From contig JAQWOJ010000017.1 of NCBI GenBank assembly GCA_029245905.1, positions 1 to 39,243 of the forward strand: a stretch of DNA of 39,243 bases. Reading direction: 5' to 3'. The notes under the pieces were generated by a model that searched no databases, was not told the DNA's origin, and was given only the letters and a program-made list of their open reading frames with translations. How positions within the stretch are numbered: position 1 is the stretch's first letter; each line of letters begins with the position of its first letter. Shown here one piece after another: positions 8,465 through 16,642 of this stretch. The stretch comes from Gammaproteobacteria bacterium (GTDB lineage Bacteria; Pseudomonadota; Gammaproteobacteria; Pseudomonadales; Pseudohongiellaceae). The translations under genes were made by a program, and so were the position numbers.

Positions 8465-8493
8465 TTGCCGCTAGCACCTCCTCTCTTTACAAT
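8465..8493 (+). promoter_or_regulatory. Predicted sigma-70 promoter of frmA-gloA
   Basis: TTGCCG (8465-8470) and TACAAT (8488-8493) with a 17-base spacer, about 35 bases upstream of the frmA ATG. The -10 matches consensus at five of six positions and the -35 at four. Confidence 0.5.
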
Positions 8494-8528
8494 AGCGTCC
8501 TAAAAGCTTTTACCATAAGGATCAAATA

Positions 8529-9635
8529 ATGAAATCACGCGCAGCGGTTGCCTTTAATGCCAACAGCCCTCTAGAAATCGTAGAAGTCGATTTGGACGGT
8601 CCAAAGGCAGGTGAGGTGTTAATTGAAATAAAAGCTACAGGAATTTGTCATACCGATGCATTTACGCTCTCAGGAGATGATCCGGAAGGAGCATTTCCCG
8701 CCATCTTAGGTCATGAAGGTGCTGGGATTGTACGAGAAGTCGGGAGTGGAATTAAGTCCGTTCAAGAAGGCGACACCGTAATACCTTTGTACACTCCGGA
8801 ATGCCGCCAATGTAACTACTGCCTCCACCCCAAAACAAACTTGTGCCAATCGATTCGCGGAACACAAGGCCAGGGAGTTATGCCAGATGGGACTAGCCGA
8901 TTTTCATTCGAAGGAAAGCCTATTCTTCATTATATGGGTTGCTCAACATTTTCAAATTTTACCGTGCTCCCAGAAATTGCCGTCGCAAAAATCAGGAGCG
9001 ATGCGCCCTTTGATAAAGTCTGCTATATCGGGTGCGGCGTTACAACAGGGGTAGGAGCAGTAGCCTTCGACGCTAAAGTAGGTCCTGGTAGCACGGTAGC
9101 AGTATTTGGGTTGGGAGGTATAGGTCTCAATGTCATTCAAGGCGCTCGCATGGTTGGAGCAGACAGAATCATTGGGGTCGACATTAACCCTGATAGAGAG
9201 AGACTAGGAAATCTTTTCGGGATGGATCAGTTTATTAACCCAAAAGATGTAGATAGTGTTACTCAAACTATAATCGACATAACGAACGGTGGCGTCGACT
9301 ATAGCTTTGAGTGCATTGGTAATACTAATACTATGCGAGAGGCACTAGAATGTTGTCACAAAGGTTGGGGCGAATCTTTTATTATTGGGGTCGCGGGTGC
9401 AGGTCAAGAAATTTCAACACGCCCTTTCCAATTAGTGACAGGACGCTCTTGGAAAGGAACTGCCTTTGGCGGCGCGAGAGGCCGAACGGATGTTCCGCGC
9501 ATAGTGGATTGGTATATGGATGGAAAAATTCAAATCGACCCTCTAATTACGCACACCATGCCACTAGAAGAAATAAACAATGCATTCGCCCTCATGCACA
9601 AAGGTGAAAGCATTCGATCTGTCGTAGTTTATTAA
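8529..9635 (+). CDS. frmA: S-(hydroxymethyl)glutathione dehydrogenase (class III alcohol dehydrogenase)
   Basis: Oxidises the glutathione-formaldehyde adduct to S-formylglutathione with NAD(P)+, the first enzymatic step of formaldehyde detoxification. At 368 residues it is full length. Catalytic zinc ligands are C40, H62 and C169 ([18 protein letters not shown]). The structural zinc is held by C92, C95, C98 and C106. The NAD site is GLGGIG (194-199) with D218 to bind the adenine ribose. The class III feature [18 protein letters not shown] is intact. AAGGA precedes the ATG. The partner S-formylglutathione hydrolase (FrmB) is not in the window. Twenty bases downstream is gloA, so the two form a glutathione-dependent aldehyde defence pair. 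Confidence 0.96.
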   Translation: MKSRAAVAFNANSPLEIVEVDLDGPKAGEVLIEIKATGICHTDAFTLSGDDPEGAFPAILGHEGAGIVREVGSGIKSVQEGDTVIPLYTPECRQCNYCLHPKTNLCQSIRGTQGQGVMPDGTSRFSFEGKPILHYMGCSTFSNFTVLPEIAVAKIRSDAPFDKVCYIGCGVTTGVGAVAFDAKVGPGSTVAVFGLGGIGLNVIQGARMVGADRIIGVDINPDRERLGNLFGMDQFINPKDVDSVTQTIIDITNGGVDYSFECIGNTNTMREALECCHKGWGESFIIGVAGAGQEISTRPFQLVTGRSWKGTAFGGARGRTDVPRIVDWYMDGKIQIDPLITHTMPLEEINNAFALMHKGESIRSVVVY

Positions 9636-9654
9636 AAACACTAAAGGTTCCCTT

Positions 9655-10074
9655 ATGAAATATTTACATACCATGGTGCGAGTTTCAAATATTGAAGACT
9701 CATTAGATTTCTACTGCAATAAATTAGGGCTTAAGGAAATCAATCGATATGACAGCGAGCAGGGCCGATTTACTCTGGTGTTTCTCGCTGCCCCGGACAA
9801 TGAGGAGTCGCAAGTCGAGCTGACTTATAACTGGGATTCTGAAGAGTACGATGAGGGGCGAAATTTTGGCCACTTAGCCTATTCTGTAGAAAACATCTAC
9901 AAAACTTGTCAAAATCTGTTAGCCAACGGAGTGACAATTAATCGGCCACCACGTGACGGCAGAATGGCGTTTATCCGCTCTCCGGATAACATTTCCATCG
10001 AGCTAATACAAAATGGTGACGCGCTCCCGGAAAAAGAGCCTTGGGCAAGCATGGAAAATACAGGCAATTGGTAG
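9655..10074 (+). CDS. gloA: Lactoylglutathione lyase (glyoxalase I), VOC superfamily
   Basis: Converts the methylglyoxal-glutathione hemithioacetal to S-lactoylglutathione. The four metal ligands are in place: H5 (KYLHTMVRV), E55 (QVELTYNW), H73 (FGHLAYSV) and E116 (SIELIQ). The 139-residue length suits the short, probably Ni2+-type bacterial form. The C-terminal loop (NRPPRDGRMAFIRSPDN) is shorter than in E. coli GloA. AAAGGT sits seven bases before the ATG. It follows frmA by 19 bases, so co-transcription is likely, joining two glutathione-dependent aldehyde detoxification steps. Confidence 0.92.
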   Translation: MKYLHTMVRVSNIEDSLDFYCNKLGLKEINRYDSEQGRFTLVFLAAPDNEESQVELTYNWDSEEYDEGRNFGHLAYSVENIYKTCQNLLANGVTINRPPRDGRMAFIRSPDNISIELIQNGDALPEKEPWASMENTGNW

Positions 10075-10200
10075 TCCAGCTTGAGCTCCAAACCTTGCTC
10101 GTTTATGATATTGGGCCTTCGAAACTGAGTCTCTTTAATAGGCAGATCGGCCGAAGAGAATTCTATAGTGTATTAATCTCATAAAACTGGAATAATCGTT

Positions 10201-11073
10201 ATGCAGTTACTTGACGGGACTTCTTGCTCAAAAGAAATTCGCGAAGAAATAAAAAAGGATGTTAATTCTATTGTCGCTAGGGGCGAACGTCCTCCTCACC
10301 TTGCTGCTGTGTTGGTTGGCAACGACGGCGCTAGTCAAAATTATGTTGCATTCAAGGTGAAAGATTGCAAGGAGGTTGGCTTTGATTCAACGACAATTCG
10401 TCTTGACGAAACGATCACTGAGAAAGAACTGCTTAATAAAATTGAAGAACTTAATCATGATGAAAAAATAGACGGATTTATAGTGCAACTGCCACTACCC
10501 AAACATATAAACGAGAATAACGTTATTCTCGCTATTAATTCAAAAAAAGACGTAGATGGTTTCTGTCCTGAAAATGTAGGCAACCTGGTCCTAGGCCTGC
10601 CAACTTATATCTCCGCAACACCTAATGGCATTATGGAATTACTTCGACGTAATAAAATTGAAACTGAAGGAAAGCATTGTGTAGTTCTGGGCAGGAGTAA
10701 TATCGTAGGCACACCGATAGCTGTTTTAATGTCAAGAAACACCGCGCCAGGAAATGCTACCGTTACTATGGCACATAGCAGAACAAAAAATCTAAAAGAA
10801 CTTTGTCTAAGCGCTGATATCCTTATCGTAGCAATAGGCAAAACAGAATTTGTTAAGGCTGACATGGTGAAACTAGGAGCAGTTGTTATTGACGTAGGGC
10901 AAACTAGGGTTCCCGACAGCAGTAAGAAAACAGGGTTTAGAAATGTTGGTGACGTTGACTTTGGGAATGTCAAAGACAAATGTTCTTATATCACCTATGT
11001 GACCGGAGGTGTTGGGCCCATGACTCGCGCTTCGCTTCTTCAAAACACACTGAAAGCGCATCAACGAAGATAG
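10201..11073 (+). CDS. folD: Bifunctional methylenetetrahydrofolate dehydrogenase / cyclohydrolase FolD
   Basis: Interconverts 5,10-methylene-THF and 10-formyl-THF in the cytoplasm. Visible motifs: [10 protein letters not shown] with Y48 and catalytic K52, [25 protein letters not shown], the Rossmann [21 protein letters not shown], and GGVGPMT. It reads more like Bacteroidota FolD than the gammaproteobacterial type: [33 protein letters not shown] and [18 protein letters not shown] are features I associate with that phylum. Two signature positions are altered: the usual Pro before GGVGPMT is T268, and the hydrophobic residue after it is R276. The aminotransferase follows ten bases later in the same transcript direction. 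Confidence 0.95.
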   Translation: MQLLDGTSCSKEIREEIKKDVNSIVARGERPPHLAAVLVGNDGASQNYVAFKVKDCKEVGFDSTTIRLDETITEKELLNKIEELNHDEKIDGFIVQLPLPKHINENNVILAINSKKDVDGFCPENVGNLVLGLPTYISATPNGIMELLRRNKIETEGKHCVVLGRSNIVGTPIAVLMSRNTAPGNATVTMAHSRTKNLKELCLSADILIVAIGKTEFVKADMVKLGAVVIDVGQTRVPDSSKKTGFRNVGDVDFGNVKDKCSYITYVTGGVGPMTRASLLQNTLKAHQRR

Positions 11074-11083
11074 AGAATACAAT

Positions 11084-12280
11084 ATGTTTCAATCACTTAC
11101 GTCACTACCGCCGGATCCGATTCTTGGCCTCACTGCGGCCTTTAGACAAGATACCAACCCTAACAAAGTGGATCTCGGAATAGGTGTGTATAAAGATGAG
11201 AAAGGCAATACGCCAGTAATGAAAGCTGTAAAGCAAGCTGAAGAAGCTATCTTAGATTCTCAGTTGACTAAGGCTTACTTGGGCCCGATGGGCTCGCCTG
11301 AATTCAACAACGCTGTAACCAACCTTATTTTAGGTAAAGACCTCGCAGACAATATAGGCGGGCGCCGTGTAACCATTCAGACCCCGGGAGGCTGCGGCGG
11401 CCTGAGAATCGCAGCGGAATTCATATATACCGCGAACGCTAATGCTACGATTTGGGTAAGCGACCCCACCTGGGCCAATCATAAACCCCTAATAGGGTCA
11501 GCAGGGTTGAAATTTAAGTCCTATCCCTACTACGACTATGCGACAAATAGCGTTAATTTTGAAGGAATGATAGAAGCCCTAAAAAATGCATCTAGGGATG
11601 ACGTAGTCTTGTTGCACGGATGTTGTCATAATCCAAGTGGTGCCGATCTGAGCATGGAACAATGGCAAGTAATTAAGAATACCGCTCTCAATCAAGGATT
11701 TACCGTGTTCGTCGACTTGGCATATCAAGGAATGGGGACCGGCTTAAATGAGGATGTATATGGAGTTCGCCTCCTTGCCGAATCTTTGCCTGAGTTAGTT
11801 GTCGTAAGTTCTTGTTCTAAAAATTTTGGCTTGTACCGAGAAAGAACCGGGGCTGTTACTTTAATTTGCGAAAGTGAGAAAGCCTGTAATGCCTCATCTA
11901 CCTTACTAGCTTCTGCCGCACGCTCAAATTATTCGATGCCACCCGATCACGGAGCCGCAATTGTCCAACTTATTCTAAACTCCCCAGAACTATACTCTAT
12001 ATGGGAAGATGAATTAACAGAGGTTAGAAATCGTATAAATTCGTTACGATTCAAATTTGCAGAAAAATTGAACGCTTCGACGATCCCCAAAGATTTTAGC
12101 TTTATTAAGAATGAAAAAGGCATGTTTTCATTCTTAGGAGCAAACACAAATGAAATTCAAGAACTCATTAGTAACTATGGAATATATCTGGTAAATTCCA
12201 GCAGGATAAACGTCGCAAGTATTAACGATTCAAATATAGATTATTTGATTGAAAGCATTACTGAAGTATTGAGAAAATAA
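11084..12280 (+). CDS. Aspartate / aromatic amino acid aminotransferase (class I)
   Basis: PLP enzyme of the AspC/TyrB branch, 398 residues as expected. PLP is bound through K246 (SCSKNFGLYRERTG), D211 (FVDLAYQG) and W130 (SDPTWANH). The N-terminal FQSLTSLPPDPILGLTAAF and LGIGVYKDEKGNTPVM are branch signatures. The C-terminal substrate Arg is in NSSRINVAS, although the usual SGRxNVAG has Ser for Gly at two points. CCHNPSG replaces the common CHNPTG. It probably transaminates oxaloacetate and aromatic oxoacids, which would fit the DAHP synthase gene that converges on it. AspC versus TyrB preference cannot be told. It is ten bases behind folD. Confidence 0.93.
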   Translation: MFQSLTSLPPDPILGLTAAFRQDTNPNKVDLGIGVYKDEKGNTPVMKAVKQAEEAILDSQLTKAYLGPMGSPEFNNAVTNLILGKDLADNIGGRRVTIQTPGGCGGLRIAAEFIYTANANATIWVSDPTWANHKPLIGSAGLKFKSYPYYDYATNSVNFEGMIEALKNASRDDVVLLHGCCHNPSGADLSMEQWQVIKNTALNQGFTVFVDLAYQGMGTGLNEDVYGVRLLAESLPELVVVSSCSKNFGLYRERTGAVTLICESEKACNASSTLLASAARSNYSMPPDHGAAIVQLILNSPELYSIWEDELTEVRNRINSLRFKFAEKLNASTIPKDFSFIKNEKGMFSFLGANTNEIQELISNYGIYLVNSSRINVASINDSNIDYLIESITEVLRK

Positions 12281-12290
12281 GAAACAACCA

Positions 12291-13367
12291 TCAAGTGGTT
12301 CTGTTTTTCAGTGCCGAGCCGATGGACTTAGAAAATTCTCTTAAAACAGCCTCAGTTGTGTCCCAGTTTATGCATGCATCTGTAATAGAAACGCCCGGGC
12401 GAATTTCTTTTAAATCATCAGGAATCGGCTGATTACCTTCCTCCAGATTACTCTCTAACATCACCCCAATGATCGAGTTATTTCCAGCATTGATTTGCCT
12501 AGCAACTTCATCGATTACATCCAATTGCCTAGCATGATCCTTTTGAGAATTAGCGTGACTGCAATCGATCATTATATTTCGTTCAGCACCTGCGCCAATT
12601 AGTTCATCTTCACATCTTTTTACACTTTTTTCGTCGTAGTTGGGAGATCTACCACCCCTAAGAATCACATGACAATGCGGGTTACCCTCTGTCCGAAAAA
12701 CTGCGACCTTACCCTCGTCGGTTACAGAAATGAAACTATGATTTGCTGAAGCAGAACGGATAGCGTTGATGGCCACAGATAAATCGCCATCCACATTATT
12801 TTTAAAACCAACCGCGGAGCTAATACCACTAGCAAGTTTTCTATGAGTTGGTGACTCGGTAGTACGAGCGCCAACAGCAGTCCAACTAACAAGGTCCTGC
12901 AAATATTGAGGCGATATCAGATCCAATGCTTCTATGGCAATGGGCAATCCTAATTCATTAATCTCTAACATAAGTTTACGGCCGATTCGTATCCCATGAT
13001 CAATTCGATGAGAACCGTCTAAGTGGGGATCATAGATTAGACCCTCCCATCCAACAGAAGTGCGCGGTTTTTCAAAATACACCCTCATTAATATTAACAA
13101 ATCGCCCGACAACTCCTCCGCAAGGGGCTTTAGCAGTTTCGCATATTGAACTGCTTCAACGGGGTCATGAATCGAACAGGGCCCCACTACGACAATTAAA
13201 CGATTGTCTTTCCCGTCAAGTATCGCTTTTACCTGCCTGTGCCCATCTGTTACAGTTTCAAGGGCAAGCCCCCTAAGAGCAAATTCTTCCTTTATTTGCC
13301 CGGGTGAAGGCAATGCATCAAAACCGGTGATGTGGAGATTTTCGACTTCCTTTGCTTTTTTTACCAT
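12291..13367 (-). CDS. 3-deoxy-7-phosphoheptulonate (DAHP) synthase, class I (AroF/G/H type)
   Basis: First step of the shikimate pathway: erythrose-4-phosphate plus phosphoenolpyruvate to DAHP. The signatures VVVGPCSIHDP, MRVYFEKPRTSVGWEGLI, AIEALDLISPQYL, TESPTHRKLASG, HVILRGG, MIDCSHANS and SNLEEGNQP give the complete barrel and the metal Cys/His residues. I chose the ATG at 13367 (MVKKAKEVENLHITGF), giving 358 residues and a GAAGAG upstream. A TTG at 13433 would add 22 residues unlike the family. Which aromatic amino acid inhibits it cannot be decided from motifs alone. It diverges from efpL and converges with the aminotransferase gene. Confidence 0.95.
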   Translation of the reverse strand: MVKKAKEVENLHITGFDALPSPGQIKEEFALRGLALETVTDGHRQVKAILDGKDNRLIVVVGPCSIHDPVEAVQYAKLLKPLAEELSGDLLILMRVYFEKPRTSVGWEGLIYDPHLDGSHRIDHGIRIGRKLMLEINELGLPIAIEALDLISPQYLQDLVSWTAVGARTTESPTHRKLASGISSAVGFKNNVDGDLSVAINAIRSASANHSFISVTDEGKVAVFRTEGNPHCHVILRGGRSPNYDEKSVKRCEDELIGAGAERNIMIDCSHANSQKDHARQLDVIDEVARQINAGNNSIIGVMLESNLEEGNQPIPDDLKEIRPGVSITDACINWDTTEAVLREFSKSIGSALKNRTT

Positions 13368-13480
13368 ATCTCTTCTTTTCTCTAGGCATGGGGAGCGGAT
13401 CGAGATTATGTAAGATTTGGCTCCATAACTCAAAAAATATGCTAAGTTTTCACGAATAACTATCCTAAAAGGATCAGATA

Positions 13481-14047
13481 ATGCCCAAAGCCAACGAACT
13501 AAAAAAAGGAATGATCATCGATCTTGATGGCGTTCCTCATATCATCAAGCAACTAGCGGCAAAGTCACCTTCTTCTCGAGGGGCAACAACCGTTTACAAA
13601 GTAAGTTTTAATAATCTGCAGACCAGGCAAAAATTTGAATCCTCGTACAAAGGAACCGATATGTTGAAAGAGGCAGACTATAGAAAAGTGCCAGTACAGT
13701 TTTCCTATCAAGATTCAAACACTTATTATTTTTTAAATATGGATGACTTCAATCAGTATGAGTTAAATGCTACGCAACTAGAAGGGCAAATTCCCTACTT
13801 AATTGAACAACAGGAAGATATTATTGCACTGATTATGGATGAAACTGTGCTTGGCATCGAATTACCCCAATCCGTAAATTTAGTTATCTCAGACACACCA
13901 CCGGCTCTAGCAGGAGCATCAGCCACAAACCGCAATAAGATTGCCACACTTTCAACTGGGCTAGAAATTCAAGTTCCAGAATACCTTGACATAGGGGAAG
14001 CAATAAAGATTAACACAACTACGGGGAAATTTATGTCGCGCGCTTAA
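13481..14047 (+). CDS. yeiP: Elongation factor P-like protein YeiP (EfpL)
   Basis: Paralogue of EF-P that helps ribosomes stalled on difficult nascent sequences. MPKANELKKGMIIDLDG, the loop AAKSPSSRGATTVYKV, ASATNRNKIATLSTGLEIQV and VPEYLDIGEAIKI follow E. coli YeiP end to end (188 residues). The tip of the acceptor-stem loop carries R33 where EF-P has its modified Lys, which marks the EfpL branch. EF-P proper, with EpmA/EpmB, is not in the window. An AAAGGA Shine-Dalgarno lies seven bases upstream of the ATG and is the 3' arm of a small hairpin (ATCCT-aaa-AGGAT, 13462-13474), which might tune initiation. Confidence 0.93.
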   Translation: MPKANELKKGMIIDLDGVPHIIKQLAAKSPSSRGATTVYKVSFNNLQTRQKFESSYKGTDMLKEADYRKVPVQFSYQDSNTYYFLNMDDFNQYELNATQLEGQIPYLIEQQEDIIALIMDETVLGIELPQSVNLVISDTPPALAGASATNRNKIATLSTGLEIQVPEYLDIGEAIKINTTTGKFMSRA

Positions 14048-14069
14048 CAAGTGAGCACAGGCAGAAGAA

Positions 14070-14097
14070 ATGCCGCACAAAGCGCTGTGTCAGGCAT
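14070..14097. repeat. Imperfect hairpin between convergent efpL and DUF2007 gene
   Basis: ATGCC / GGCAT outer arms with CACA / TGTG inner arms around AAGCGC. No T-run follows on either strand, so it is at best a weak 3'-end structure for the two converging transcripts. Confidence 0.25.
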
Positions 14098-14120
14098 ATT
14101 ACCTCAAGGCTTTTCTATGA

Positions 14121-14435
14121 CTATTCTTTAATCTTTGCACCGCACTTCCAGCAAGCTCCAAAGTTAGAAAAATTCGTCTCTTCACAGCCACGACATGTCC
14201 AATCCTCATGATCCTGAACGCAATCATTCTCGACTTGTTTGATAATTCCTTCAGCATACTTAGCATAAAGTGAATTCATCACCCAAACTTCCGGCATGCA
14301 TTCCGTTACAGGCACTTCTCCTGCAACCGAATAAAGCTTGTCATTTTTCACAAAGCAAGACACCCCATGACTCTCTAATAGATTTTTAATATGCCAAGCC
14401 ATAGGAACGCTATCGGCTATATAGACTTTTTTCAT
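14121..14435 (-). CDS. DUF2007 domain protein with C-terminal zinc ribbon
   Basis: A 104-residue cytoplasmic protein. The N-terminal two thirds (MKKVYIADSVPMAWHIKNLL, then ESHGVSCFVKNDKLYSVAGE, then PEVWVMN) match the DUF2007 'putative signal transducing protein' family. The tail is a RanBP2-like zinc ribbon, W79-T-C81-RG-C84 with C95-WK-C98. The family's function is not known; the fold resembles small PII/GlnB-like signalling modules. The ATG at 14435 is preceded by GAGGAAC. It sits 26 bases downstream of murJ on the same strand and may be read from the same transcript. Confidence 0.82.
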   Translation of the reverse strand: MKKVYIADSVPMAWHIKNLLESHGVSCFVKNDKLYSVAGEVPVTECMPEVWVMNSLYAKYAEGIIKQVENDCVQDHEDWTCRGCEETNFSNFGACWKCGAKIKE

Positions 14436-14461
14436 TTGTTCCTCACCAGACTAAATCAAAA

Positions 14462-16060
14462 TCACCTATATATATGTCGCATACGCAGTCCACTGCAGAA
14501 CAAAGTTCCAAAATAAAGAAATACTCCGCCAAACACTAGTACGCCTAATTTCATGACTTGAGAGCCAGACGTAAAAAGTTGCCAGGTTTGCCAATTGCCT
14601 GCAAAACTGATCAGGAAACAAGACAATACTAAATTAGCGGCAGTTAATTGGATACAGAACCAAATCCAACCATCCTGAAATTGAAAAACCTTCTCTCTAT
14701 AAAGCCCGAATATCAGCAGCCCCGCGTTTATAAACGCGGCGATGCTCGTTGCCAATGCTAGTCCTACATGAGCAAGCCCGTTCAAATAGAACACTAAGTT
14801 CATAATCATATTGGCGGCCATAGCAATAATTCCTATTCGTACTGGCGTTTTGGTATCTTGTCTCGCAAAGTAACCAGGGGAAAATATTTTAATCGCCATA
14901 AAAGCTATCAACCCGATGGCATAAGCTCGCAATGAACCTGCTGAAGCGATAACGTCAGATGTAGTAAAATTTTCGTTTTGAAACAAAGTAATTAGTAACG
15001 GTTCGGCAATGATTATTAAACCAAGTGTCGAAGGAAATGCGATCAGACATATCAATCGAAACGACCAATCCAAGGTTGTCCTGAATTCTTCCATCGAAGA
15101 TTCTGCATGGTGTCGAGATAGACTTGGCAAAACAACGATGGCAATTGCTATACCAAAAGTACCTAGAGGCAGTTCCATAAGCCGATCGGAAAAATATAAC
15201 CAAGACACGCTGCCAGTTACTAATAGTGAAGCAATAAAAGTATCGAGCAGTAGGTTAATTTGTGTAACTGAGACGCCAAAGAGCGCAGGAAGCATTAACT
15301 TCTTAATACGTCGAACTCCCTCATTCGTTCGATCTCGCCTGGGCCTTGGCAACAGATTAATTTGATGCAGAAAAGGCAGTTGGAACAATAACTGAGCGAA
15401 CCCAGCGATCAGAACCCCCCAAGCCAGTGCCAACTCTGGCTCCCTCATATAGGGAGCCAAGAAAAAAGAACTCGAAATTAAAGAAACATTCAATAAAGCA
15501 GGTGTGAATGCCGGCACTGCGAACTTACCGTAAGCATTCAAAACAGCACTGCACAGCGCGGCCAATGAGATCAGAAGCAAGTAAGGAAATGTAATCCTTA
15601 ACATTTCTACAAAAAGGGCAAATTTTTCCGGTTGGTCCGTAAAACCATACGCAATAGGAACCCCCACCCACGGAGCCACTCCCACCACACCAATCACTAG
15701 TAGCAAAAGGAAACCACCTAAACTAGCAGACACTGCACTTATCAACCTCAACACTTCACCATGAGCCCGCTGAGAACGATACTCCGCAAGAACGGGAACG
15801 AAGGCCTGATTGAAAGCTCCCTCCGCGAATAGCCGGCGCATAAAATTAGGGATTTTATTGGCGAGAAAGAAGGCATCTGAGGCATCTGTCGCGCCAAAAA
15901 TTCGCGCAATAACGATATCCCTTATCAATCCTAAAACACGGGAAAGCATCGTCATTGAACCCGTTATTCCACTGGATTTTAACAGACCATCTGTATGACT
16001 CACATTCTGCAAAGACACCGGCTTCTCCGCATCATCGATCTTTGGTTGAATTTTTGTCAT
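14462..16060 (-). CDS. murJ: Lipid II flippase MurJ (MviN)
   Basis: Inner-membrane MOP-superfamily flippase that turns lipid II to the periplasmic face for peptidoglycan synthesis; essential in most Gammaproteobacteria. The 532-residue sequence has about 14 membrane spans. Diagnostic stretches are GSMTMLSRVLGLIRDIVIAR, FGATDASDAFFLANKIPNFM, RRLFAEGAFNQAFVPVLAEY, PYLLLISLAALCSAVLNA and SPGYFARQDTKTPVRIGI. The ATG at 16060 gives a cytoplasmic lead of about 30 residues before helix 1, slightly longer than in E. coli. It diverges from rpsT, the common arrangement in this class. Confidence 0.96.
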   Translation of the reverse strand: MTKIQPKIDDAEKPVSLQNVSHTDGLLKSSGITGSMTMLSRVLGLIRDIVIARIFGATDASDAFFLANKIPNFMRRLFAEGAFNQAFVPVLAEYRSQRAHGEVLRLISAVSASLGGFLLLLVIGVVGVAPWVGVPIAYGFTDQPEKFALFVEMLRITFPYLLLISLAALCSAVLNAYGKFAVPAFTPALLNVSLISSSFFLAPYMREPELALAWGVLIAGFAQLLFQLPFLHQINLLPRPRRDRTNEGVRRIKKLMLPALFGVSVTQINLLLDTFIASLLVTGSVSWLYFSDRLMELPLGTFGIAIAIVVLPSLSRHHAESSMEEFRTTLDWSFRLICLIAFPSTLGLIIIAEPLLITLFQNENFTTSDVIASAGSLRAYAIGLIAFMAIKIFSPGYFARQDTKTPVRIGIIAMAANMIMNLVFYLNGLAHVGLALATSIAAFINAGLLIFGLYREKVFQFQDGWIWFCIQLTAANLVLSCFLISFAGNWQTWQLFTSGSQVMKLGVLVFGGVFLYFGTLFCSGLRMRHIYR

Positions 16061-16212
16061 TTTGCTATAGCTGCATCTTGTTGAAAATTACTCTGTTCTA
16101 AATAGAAACTCGTGAAGTATAAATGCTTGCTGGAATTGTAATACAACTAATAACTCTCTGTATTAATTATATTTTCTCCAAAAAAAAGTGAACTAAGCTA
16201 ACTAAAATCCTA

Positions 16213-16241
16213 TTGACATCAAATTGTGAAAACGGCATAGT
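16213..16241 (+). promoter_or_regulatory. Predicted sigma-70 promoter of rpsT
   Basis: Consensus TTGACA (16213-16218), a 17-base spacer and CATAGT (16236-16241, four of six). This predicts a leader of roughly 85 bases before rpsT, room for the translational autocontrol known for S20 in enterics. Confidence 0.55.
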
Positions 16242-16332
16242 GTCGCACCTTCGGTAAAGCAGAGCTATTACGCATCGTTCTTTGGTCGAAATAGCCTTCA
16301 ATTTTTAGATTAATCGTATTAAGGAGTCAGAT

Positions 16333-16596
16333 TTGGCAAATTCTCCCCAAGCCAAAAAAAGAGCCAGGCAAAGCGAAACCCGCAGACGTCATAATGCTTC
16401 TTTCCGTTCTTTGGTGCGCACATCGATAAAAAAGGTGGGCGTGGCTATTGAGGATGGCGATCATGGCAAAGCATCGGAAGCGCTTAAGGCCGCGATGCCA
16501 ATTATAGATAGCATGGCAGACAAAGGAATTATCAACAAAAATAAGGCTGCCCGGCACAAAAGCAGGCTAAATAGCGCAGTTAAAGGGCTACAATAG
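16333..16596 (+). CDS. rpsT: 30S ribosomal protein S20
   Basis: An 87-residue, Lys/Arg-rich helical primary binder of 16S rRNA. ANSPQAKKRARQSETRRRHN, IIDSMADKGIINKNKAARHK and the C-terminal SRLNSAVKGL are typical. The start is TTG at 16333 behind a strong AAGGAG (16321-16326). E. coli rpsT also starts with UUG, where the weak start is part of S20 autoregulation, so this looks conserved. It has its own promoter (16213-16241) and converges with proB. Confidence 0.96.
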   Translation: MANSPQAKKRARQSETRRRHNASFRSLVRTSIKKVGVAIEDGDHGKASEALKAAMPIIDSMADKGIINKNKAARHKSRLNSAVKGLQ

Positions 16597-16642
16597 ATCA
16601 TTGTGAAAAAGATTAAATGCTGTTTCGTTCTCCGGGGTGATT

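Noticed and set aside
10605..10979. A 124-codon minus-strand frame within folD
   Set aside because: Antisense shadow of a fully conserved gene.
12276..12312. A bidirectional terminator between the aminotransferase and DAHP synthase genes (AACCA-tcaag-TGGTT, then CTGTTTTT)
   Set aside because: Only a 5-bp stem, and it overlaps the DAHP synthase stop region; too weak to call.
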